DNA from: Bacteroidota bacterium
Lineage (GTDB): Bacteria; Bacteroidota; Ignavibacteria; SZUA-365
DNA: 8,807 nt
Direction of reading: 5' to 3'
Assembly: GCA_018224415.1 (NCBI GenBank)
Contig: JAGTUZ010000206.1
Coordinates: 1-8,807, forward strand
Below, piece by piece: positions 1 through 5,402 of the stretch (its first letter is position 1; each line of letters starts with the position of its first letter). The position numbers and the translations under genes were made by a program. Under the pieces are notes generated by a model. That model did no database searches. It worked only from the letters and a program-made list of their open reading frames with translations, and was not told the DNA's origin.

Positions 1-111
1 GGCACGCACACGCTTGTGTTCGACGCCAGCGATCTGCCGAGCGGACTCTACAGCTACCGCCTCGAAAGCAGCGGCGTGGTCCTGTCCCGCGTCATGCAGC
101 TCGTGAAATAA
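1..111 (+). CDS. C-terminal end of a T9SS-sorted secreted protein (partial)
   Basis: Only the last 36 codons and the TAA stop lie in the window; the gene begins before position 1. The visible peptide starts GTHTLVFDASDLPSGLYSY and ends SRVMQLVK. A 'LxSGLYxYRL' strand followed by a short turn and a final 'SRxMQLVK' strand is the usual ending of the type IX secretion type A sorting domain. Such tails direct a protein through the outer membrane and are then removed or used for surface anchoring. Nothing can be said about the functional part, which is outside the window. It converges on the M1 peptidase gene, with about 170 bp between the two stop codons. Another beta-sandwich protein end is possible, but two other proteins in the window carry the same kind of tail. 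Confidence 0.8.
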   Translation, partial: GTHTLVFDASDLPSGLYSYRLESSGVVLSRVMQLVK

Positions 112-113
112 TC

Positions 114-141
114 CGGGACCGCGGGTTCTCCCCGCATCCCG
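114..141 (+). terminator. Stem-loop just after the stop of the left partial gene
   Basis: Two arms pair in order: CGGGA (114-118) with TCCCG (137-141), and GCGGG (121-125) with CCCGC (131-135), around a TTCTC loop. This gives 10 base pairs with a small internal loop, starting 2 nt after the TAA at 109-111. No T-run follows, so it is either a factor-assisted terminator or a 3'-end protecting hairpin. Confidence 0.45.
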
Positions 142-150
142 CACAAACAG

Positions 151-181
151 GAGCGGGCCATCCGATTCGGATGGCCCGCTC
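151..181. terminator. Perfect 15-bp inverted repeat, probable bidirectional terminator
   Basis: GAGCGGGCCATCCGA (151-165) and TCGGATGGCCCGCTC (167-181) are exact reverse complements around one central T. The hairpin lies between two convergent stop codons (111 on plus, 283 on minus), where a shared terminator is expected. Flanking T-rich sequence is modest on both sides: CGTTCGTTC on plus and TGTTTGTG on minus. Termination is therefore likely but not textbook. Confidence 0.7.
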
Positions 182-220
182 CGTTCGTTCAACGGCTTCC
201 ACACCGTGCAACAGGCCGCC

Positions 221-290
221 CCTCACCGCTCCTACCCGCCCCTCACCGCTCCTCTCCGCCCCTCTCCGCCCCTACCCGCCCCTCACCGCA
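221..290. repeat. Seven tandem copies of a 10-bp repeat overlapping the M1 peptidase stop codon
   Basis: Seven consecutive decamers follow the plus-strand pattern CCTNNCCGCY: CCTCACCGCT, CCTACCCGCC, CCTCACCGCT, CCTCTCCGCC twice, CCTACCCGCC and CCTCACCGCA. The last unit contains the TGA stop of the minus-strand peptidase gene (283-285), so six units form the start of its 3' untranslated region. On the minus strand the array is G-rich. At 282 down to 259 there are four runs of three or more G separated by 1-6 bases, matching a simple G-quadruplex pattern. A 10-bp period is not a multiple of three, so the array is not coding. Confidence 0.85.
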
Positions 291-2217
291 CGACGATGAT
301 CCGGGCGTCGCTTCCCGAGGCGCTGCGCAGGAGAAGAAGATACTGTCCGGCGGCACAGCCCTTGAGGCTCACCGGAAGCACAAACGTGCCCGCGTCGAAG
401 CGTCCGTTCGCGACCGTGCGGAGGCGGCGGCCGAGCATGTCCTGCAGTTCAACGGTCACCGCGCCCGCGGTGGGCAGCCGCATCGGGACAAAGGACACCG
501 CACTCCCTTTTGCCAGCGGCTGGGGATACGGCGCCTCGAGTCGTGGGTGTTCGGGCGGCGCGGCGACATCGCCTGCCCCGGTCACCGTCCGCGCCTCGTG
601 CAGCAGCCACCCCTCGGGATCGAGCCGCCAGGAAACGACGTCGGCATCGGCGACCTCGTCGAAGACAAACTGGTCCTGCCCGAGCGCATGCAGCATGCGC
701 CGCAGCAGGAGTGTGTCGCCCGCCGCGGTCACGATCTCGACATCCACCGGCGTCTCGAACAGTGGCCAGCCCTTGTCGGACTGCTGCGTCTGCTCGAGAC
801 CGAGGCGCAGTCCGCCATGCGGGGATGCCGCCAGCCTGTGCACGCGCAGCATGGGCCAGCCGCCGCTGTACACCCACTGATGGAAGAACTGCTCGAGCGA
901 GATATCTATATGTTCCTCCATCACGCCCTGGAACATTCGCGAGCTGACGTTCATGCCCCGGTACCGCGCGAAGTAGTCGCGGATGGCGAGGCGGTACGGT
1001 TCATCGCCCATCCAGTGCCGCAGCATGTTGAGCACGATGGCGCCCTTGATATAAATCACGCTGCTGTAATTGTAGGTGGCACCCGCACCGAGAAAGTCAT
1101 ACAGCGGCAGCGCGCCCTCGATCGGCGCCTCGACGATGCGGTAAAAATTGGTGTACTCCCGGAGAATGGAATCGAAAGTCCGCACCCGCGAGAGCGCGGC
1201 GGTGATCAGCCACTCGCCGGTCATCGCGAAGCCCTCGCTCAGCCAGTTTTCACGAACATCCATCGGTGTCACGCAGTTGCCCCACCAGTGATGCGCCAGC
1301 TCATGGCCCTCGAGCGTGTAGGCCGCACCAAGGTTTTTCTTGTACAGGAGGATCATGGTGTGCACTTCGCAGGAACTCGAATCCGTGAGCACATAGCCGA
1401 TCTTTTCCGCCGGGTACGGTCCGAAGTGATGCTGGAAGACGGCGAGCATGCTGTCGATGGTGCGGAAGTGGGATTTGGCGTTCCGTTCCCATTCCGGCCA
1501 GACATAGGCACAGAACGGAATGCCCCGTAGCGTGTCGTGATACACGGCGTAGGTGCCCGCCGCCCATCCCGCCGCGGCGGGATGCAGCGGCTCACGCAGC
1601 ACCCACTGCGTCATGCGTCGCCCATCGTGAACGGTTTCATGTGTCAAGGTCCCCATGCCCGCGGCCTTCCAATCCTCCGGCGTGTCGAAGGTGATATCGA
1701 AGAGCGCCTTGTCCGAAAACAGGTTGTTGCACGGGAGCCAGTGCGGCAGCATGGCCACATAGCGCTCGATGGCGGACTGCGGGTGCACCCAGGCGCCGCG
1801 CGGACCAAATTTCACTCCGGAATACATGTCCCGGTCGCTGGTCGGCGTGCCGTGATACCAGACGGTCACCGCCATGGTGTCGAGTGGTCTGAGGGGTTCG
1901 TCGAGATGGATGCAGATTCCCGTATCGTTCGCGGAGAACCGCAGGACCACGCCATCCCACTCCACGCGATCGGTTGTGAGATCCCGCAGGTCAAGCACGA
2001 TCTGGAGCAGGTCGCTGCGCATGACATTGCGCAGCGTCACGGTCGCCTCACCTTCAAGATAACGGGAACGTGGATGGAGGGCGATGTGCGCGCGATAGGA
2101 CACGACGTCGATCTGCGTGGATTCGGCGGAGAGCGTGCCGGGATGGAAGACCGCGACGGGGGGAAGGCAGAGTTGGGAGCAAAGCAGGAGACATGCAGAC
2201 AGTACGGACCATTTCAT
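283..2217 (-). CDS. Secreted M1-family zinc metallopeptidase with T9SS sorting domain
   Basis: A 644-residue aminopeptidase-like enzyme. The zinc site is HELAH at residues 305-309 plus Glu328, giving the M1 spacing HExxH-18-E, followed by the conserved HWWG. The N-terminal M1 sandwich includes WLPCNNLFSDK (161-170), the family's substrate-domain signature. Tyr389 in VIYIKGAIVLNMLR is the likely transition-state tyrosine. The exopeptidase GxMEN motif is degenerate (SSCEVH, 281-286; Glu284 kept). Residues 1-30 form a signal peptide, cleavage point unclear. Residues about 560-644 (YPQP near 564, ending DARIIVVR) resemble a T9SS type A sorting domain, so export to the surface or medium is expected. 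Start choice: ATG at 2217 has GGAGGAG 6 nt upstream and leads into a signal peptide. An in-frame ATG at 2604 would add 129 low-quality residues and overlap the divergent gene. Substrate preference cannot be read from sequence. Confidence 0.9.
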   Translation of the reverse strand: MKWSVLSACLLLCSQLCLPPVAVFHPGTLSAESTQIDVVSYRAHIALHPRSRYLEGEATVTLRNVMRSDLLQIVLDLRDLTTDRVEWDGVVLRFSANDTGICIHLDEPLRPLDTMAVTVWYHGTPTSDRDMYSGVKFGPRGAWVHPQSAIERYVAMLPHWLPCNNLFSDKALFDITFDTPEDWKAAGMGTLTHETVHDGRRMTQWVLREPLHPAAAGWAAGTYAVYHDTLRGIPFCAYVWPEWERNAKSHFRTIDSMLAVFQHHFGPYPAEKIGYVLTDSSSCEVHTMILLYKKNLGAAYTLEGHELAHHWWGNCVTPMDVRENWLSEGFAMTGEWLITAALSRVRTFDSILREYTNFYRIVEAPIEGALPLYDFLGAGATYNYSSVIYIKGAIVLNMLRHWMGDEPYRLAIRDYFARYRGMNVSSRMFQGVMEEHIDISLEQFFHQWVYSGGWPMLRVHRLAASPHGGLRLGLEQTQQSDKGWPLFETPVDVEIVTAAGDTLLLRRMLHALGQDQFVFDEVADADVVSWRLDPEGWLLHEARTVTGAGDVAAPPEHPRLEAPYPQPLAKGSAVSFVPMRLPTAGAVTVELQDMLGRRLRTVANGRFDAGTFVLPVSLKGCAAGQYLLLLRSASGSDARIIVVR

Positions 2218-2223
2218 GGGAAA

Positions 2224-2230
2224 CTCCTCC
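2224..2230 (-). promoter_or_regulatory. Strong Shine-Dalgarno site of the M1 peptidase
   Basis: On the minus strand GGAGGAG lies 6 nt before the ATG at 2217. It is an unusually good ribosome-binding site for this group, where many genes have weak ones. It fixes the start well inside the longer open frame that continues to 2604. Confidence 0.8.
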
Positions 2231-2317
2231 GTGTGCTGGGATGTGAGACACCGTCGCGTGATGCAAAGGGGACACCACGACCCGATTTCGGTTACGGAAC
2301 GCAAGGCGTGGCGCCAT

Positions 2318-2341
2318 GTATGGGATAACCCGATCCCATAC
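2318..2341. promoter_or_regulatory. Perfect 9-bp inverted repeat with 6-bp spacer, candidate operator
   Basis: GTATGGGAT (2318-2326) and ATCCCATAC (2333-2341) are exact reverse complements around AACCCG. The element lies in the 266-bp divergent intergenic region, about 100 bp upstream of the peptidase start and about 140 bp upstream of the beta-barrel protein start. Two identical half-sites and their position suggest a dimeric regulator or an RNA hairpin in a leader. No T-run follows, so it is not an obvious terminator. I could not assign a regulator family, and no convincing Bacteroidota -33/-7 promoter pair was identified on either strand of 2218-2483. Confidence 0.5.
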
Positions 2342-2473
2342 GGGGCAATGAGGAAATGGATGCGTGGGGACGTATTTTTACCCCGGCACACAGGATCCGG
2401 CGGCGAGAAGGCAGCGGTCCCGGCCGCTAAACCTTTTCCGCCGTCGCGCATCCAATACCGGATATATCCATTC

Positions 2474-2478
2474 AGGAA
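2474..2478 (+). promoter_or_regulatory. Short Shine-Dalgarno-like site of the beta-barrel protein
   Basis: AGGAA lies 5 nt upstream of the ATG at 2484. It is weak but correctly spaced. It supports 2484 over the in-frame upstream ATG at 2364, whose 40 extra residues precede an otherwise intact signal peptide. Confidence 0.5.
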
Positions 2479-2483
2479 TTTCC

Positions 2484-5303
2484 ATGAAACCGTTCGGTAC
2501 CCTCCTCCTGCTTCTCGTTCTCGTCCCTCCCATGCTCGCACAGGATCTCTCGGTCGGCGGCCGCGTGCTGCAGGCCGACGGCGGCGCGCCGCTGCCCAAC
2601 GCAAACGTGCTGCTGCGCCGCCTGCCCGACAGCAGCACGGCCGGGGGCGCGGTGACGGGACGCGACGGACGCTTCCTGCTCGACGGCCTGCGCCGGGGAC
2701 GTTACGTCCTCACGATCAGCTACGTGGGCTACGACCCCGTCGTGCGGGACGTCCCGCTGCGCGGGGAATCGGCCGCGCTCGGTGACATCCGTTTGCAGGA
2801 ACGCAGTGTGAAGCTCGACGCGGTCGAGGTCACGGGCACCGCTCCCATCGCGGTGATGAAGGAAGACACCACCGAATTCCTCGCCAGCGCCTTCAAGGTG
2901 AATCCCGACGCGACAGCGGAGGATCTTGTCCGGAAAATGCCCGGTGTGACGGTAAAGGATGGCAAAGTGGAAGCGCAGGGCGAGGAGGTGAAGGCCTTCC
3001 GGGTCGACGGCCGGCCGTTCTTCGGCGACGACGCCCGCACGCTGCTGCGCAACCTTCCGGCCGAGGTCATCTCGCGCATCCAGGTCTACGACCAGCAGAG
3101 CGAGAAGGCGCGATTCACCGGCTTCAGCGACGGCAACGAGGTCAAGGCCATGAACTTCATCACGCGCGATGCGATCAGGAATGCGCAGTTCGGCAAGATC
3201 TACGGCGGGTATGGCGAGGAAAACCATTATCGCGCCGGCGCCATCCTCAACGCCTTCGCGGGCAAGCAGCGGTGGTCACTCATGGCCATGAGCAATGACG
3301 TCAACGAGCAGAATTTCTCGCAGGAAGACCTGCTCGGCGTGATGCTCTCCGCCAGCGGTCCCGGAGGAATGCGCGGCATGCGCGGCGGTGGCGGCGGCGG
3401 ACAGCGTCCACCCACCGGCGGCATGCCGAACTTCAACGCGGGCAGCATCAGCGACTTCCTCGTCAACGCCGGCAGCGGCATCGCGCAGACCAACGCCGTC
3501 GGTCTCAATTACATCGACACCTGGTTCGATAAGGTGGAGGTGTCGGGAAGTTATTTCTTCAACCAGAGCGACCTCGAAGCCGGCAGCGGCGTGACGCGGG
3601 AGTTCGTCCTGCCGCAGACCGCGGGCCAGTTCTACGACGAGACCAGCGCGGCGAACACCGACAATATGAACCACCGATTCAACATGCGCCTCGACTGGAA
3701 AATCGACACGCTCAACTCCATCCTCTGGCGGCCGCGTTTCTCCGCGCAGCTCAACGAGGGTTTCGAACGGACAATGGCCGGGACGTCCACCGCAGCCGGA
3801 CGCATCAACAGCAGCAACAGTGATTTCCATTCGGATCTCACCGGACTCTCCTTCAGCAACGAACTGCTGTGGCGACGCCGTTTCGCGACGCGCGGACGAA
3901 CCTTCTCCCTCGAAATCGAAAACGATGTGAAAAGAAACAGCGGCGAAAACCGCCTGTTCTACGACTACGCCTCCTACGGCATGCAGAGTGCGTTCGACAC
4001 CACCAGCCAGCGGTCGGACCTGCTTGCCAGCGGCTGGACCGCCGAGGCCACGGCCACGTACACCGAACCCGTCGGCGAACGCGGCCAGTTGCAGCTCCGG
4101 CATCGCGCCGCATTCAGCCGTGACGAATCCGACAAGCGCACCTGGGAACTGCCCATGCTGGCCGGCATGGCGGAAACGCTCGATCCGCTGCAGAGCAATG
4201 AATTCAGTACGGACTACCTGACACAGAACGCGAGCGTGGGATTCCGCTACGAAAACGACAACATCAACGGGATGGTCGGCCTCGGATACCAATGGGCGAC
4301 GCTGGACAACGAACAGGTGTATCCAACGGCAACCGCGATCGACCGCCGCTACGGCGACGTGATTCCCTTCGCCATGCTGCGTTACAAATTCACGCAGGGA
4401 AAGGACCTTCGTGTCTTCTATCGCACCCGCACCTCGCCCCCGAGCGTGACCCGGCTGCAGGACGTGCTCGACAACTCCAATCCGCTCCTGCTGAGCATCG
4501 GCAATCCCGAACTCGAGCAGGAAACCATGCAGTTCGTCGGCATGCGATATTCGGCAGCCAACCTCGCGGCGGGTAACTACTTCTTCCTCTTCGCCATGGG
4601 CAGTTACACCTTCGACGCCATCGGCAACCACACCATCGTGGCGGGGTCGGACACTACGGTGTTCGGAGGGATTCCCCTGCTGCGCGGCACGCAGATCACG
4701 CGGCCGGAGAATTTCGACGGCTCCTACGCGCTGCGCAGCTTCATGACCTACGGGCAGTCCGTCGGCTTTCTCAAATCGAATCTGAATCTTAACCTGTCCG
4801 GCACATTCAGCCGCACCCCCGGCCTCATCAACGGCACCATCAATTACGCGTCGTCTCCCATGGCGGGTCTGGGTGTTTCGCTGTCGAGCAACATCAGCCC
4901 GGACCTCGACTTCACCATTTCGACACAGACGAGCCTGACCTGGATACAGAACTCGGTGCGCGAGAACGGCGACACACGCTACCAGACACAGTCCTCACGA
5001 CTGCGTCTGAACTGGATCTTTCTCGAGGATTTCGTATTCGGCACCGACCTTGCCCACGAGTATTACCGTGGGTTATCGGAGGGATATAATGACGATTTCC
5101 TGCTCTGGAATATGAGCCTGGGATACAAATTCCTCCCGGACAACGCGGGCGAGCTGCGGCTGACCGTCTTCGATCTGCTCAAGCAGAACAACAGCATCTC
5201 GCGCACCGTCACCGATACGTATATCGAGGACACGCGCACCAACCTGCTGCAGCGGTACGTCCTGCTTACCTTCACCTGGAGCCTGCGCAACTTCAAGATC
5301 TAA
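2484..5303 (+). CDS. TonB-receptor-like outer-membrane beta-barrel protein with N-terminal carboxypeptidase-regulatory-like domain
   Basis: A 939-residue protein. Residues 1-20 are a signal peptide ending PPMLAQ. Residues about 22-105 form a carboxypeptidase-regulatory-like beta-sandwich (GGRVLQADGGAPLPNANV, then GRYVLTISYVGYDPV). Residues about 110-230 look like a plug domain, with KLDAVEVTGTAP resembling the SusC-type LDEVVVTG entry, VRKMPGVTVKDG, and SRIQVYDQQSEKARFTGFSDG. The rest is beta-barrel, with alternating aromatic strands ending in YVLLTFTWSLRNFKI. This architecture matches the Bacteroidota 'outer membrane beta-barrel' group related to TonB-dependent receptors (CarboxypepD_reg-like plus OMP_b-brl_3 type). 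An unusual Gly/Met/Arg-rich stretch occupies residues 292-313, probably a mobile loop. No SusD-like partner follows, so a SusCD glycan system is not supported. The ligand is unknown; the divergent secreted peptidase makes peptides one guess. The start at 2484 gives a clean signal peptide. Confidence 0.87.
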   Translation: MKPFGTLLLLLVLVPPMLAQDLSVGGRVLQADGGAPLPNANVLLRRLPDSSTAGGAVTGRDGRFLLDGLRRGRYVLTISYVGYDPVVRDVPLRGESAALGDIRLQERSVKLDAVEVTGTAPIAVMKEDTTEFLASAFKVNPDATAEDLVRKMPGVTVKDGKVEAQGEEVKAFRVDGRPFFGDDARTLLRNLPAEVISRIQVYDQQSEKARFTGFSDGNEVKAMNFITRDAIRNAQFGKIYGGYGEENHYRAGAILNAFAGKQRWSLMAMSNDVNEQNFSQEDLLGVMLSASGPGGMRGMRGGGGGGQRPPTGGMPNFNAGSISDFLVNAGSGIAQTNAVGLNYIDTWFDKVEVSGSYFFNQSDLEAGSGVTREFVLPQTAGQFYDETSAANTDNMNHRFNMRLDWKIDTLNSILWRPRFSAQLNEGFERTMAGTSTAAGRINSSNSDFHSDLTGLSFSNELLWRRRFATRGRTFSLEIENDVKRNSGENRLFYDYASYGMQSAFDTTSQRSDLLASGWTAEATATYTEPVGERGQLQLRHRAAFSRDESDKRTWELPMLAGMAETLDPLQSNEFSTDYLTQNASVGFRYENDNINGMVGLGYQWATLDNEQVYPTATAIDRRYGDVIPFAMLRYKFTQGKDLRVFYRTRTSPPSVTRLQDVLDNSNPLLLSIGNPELEQETMQFVGMRYSAANLAAGNYFFLFAMGSYTFDAIGNHTIVAGSDTTVFGGIPLLRGTQITRPENFDGSYALRSFMTYGQSVGFLKSNLNLNLSGTFSRTPGLINGTINYASSPMAGLGVSLSSNISPDLDFTISTQTSLTWIQNSVRENGDTRYQTQSSRLRLNWIFLEDFVFGTDLAHEYYRGLSEGYNDDFLLWNMSLGYKFLPDNAGELRLTVFDLLKQNNSISRTVTDTYIEDTRTNLLQRYVLLTFTWSLRNFKI

Positions 5304-5335
5304 GGGGGACACAGGTATCTGCGGGGAAAACAAAA

Positions 5336-5366
5336 CGGGCGGCGCATCCAGTGGATACGCCGCCCG
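5336..5366 (-). terminator. Rho-independent terminator of the fibre-protein gene, possibly bidirectional
   Basis: CGGGCGGCG (5336-5344) pairs with CGCCGCCCG (5358-5366), and ATCCA (5346-5350) with TGGAT (5352-5356), separated by one C/A mismatch and a single-base loop. Read on the minus strand, the hairpin is followed directly by TTTTGTTTTCC, a good T-tract, so it should end transcription of the gene whose stop is at 5403. On the plus strand the hairpin could also serve the beta-barrel gene, whose stop is 33 nt upstream, but no T-run follows there. Confidence 0.85.
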
Positions 5367-5371
5367 GGGTC

Positions 5372-5389
5372 ACGGGGGGTCTTCCCCGT
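5372..5389. terminator. Small secondary hairpin between convergent genes
   Basis: ACGGGG (5372-5377) and CCCCGT (5384-5389) form a 6-bp GC-rich stem with a 6-nt loop. It sits between the stop of the fibre-protein gene and the main terminator. It has no T-tract of its own and may only reinforce the neighbouring terminator. Confidence 0.35.
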
Positions 5390-5402
5390 TCTTCGGAGGG
5401 TA

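Noticed and set aside
221..290. A CRISPR-like array
   Set aside because: The units are 10 bp and directly adjacent with no spacers, and no cas gene is present.
547..2328. Two long plus-strand open frames (547-1530 and 1537-2328) opposite the M1 peptidase
   Set aside because: Both are antisense to the zinc-site-bearing frame and show no recognisable motif.
2460..2469. Palindrome GGATATATCC just before the beta-barrel gene start
   Set aside because: Ten bases is too short to claim an operator or promoter, and no matching -33 element was found.
2218..2604. A 129-residue N-terminal extension of the M1 peptidase
   Set aside because: It is Arg-rich and domain-free, overlaps the divergent gene's start, and lies upstream of a perfect ribosome-binding site and signal peptide at 2217.
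3276..4631. A 451-codon open frame on the minus strand inside the beta-barrel gene
   Set aside because: It is antisense to a gene with a clear family architecture; its composition (many V, E, G, H, R) is typical of a GC-rich shadow frame.
2484..5303. SusC-type glycan uptake receptor
   Set aside because: No SusD-like gene lies downstream (a convergent terminator follows), and the barrel resembles the OMP_b-brl_3 group more than SusC.
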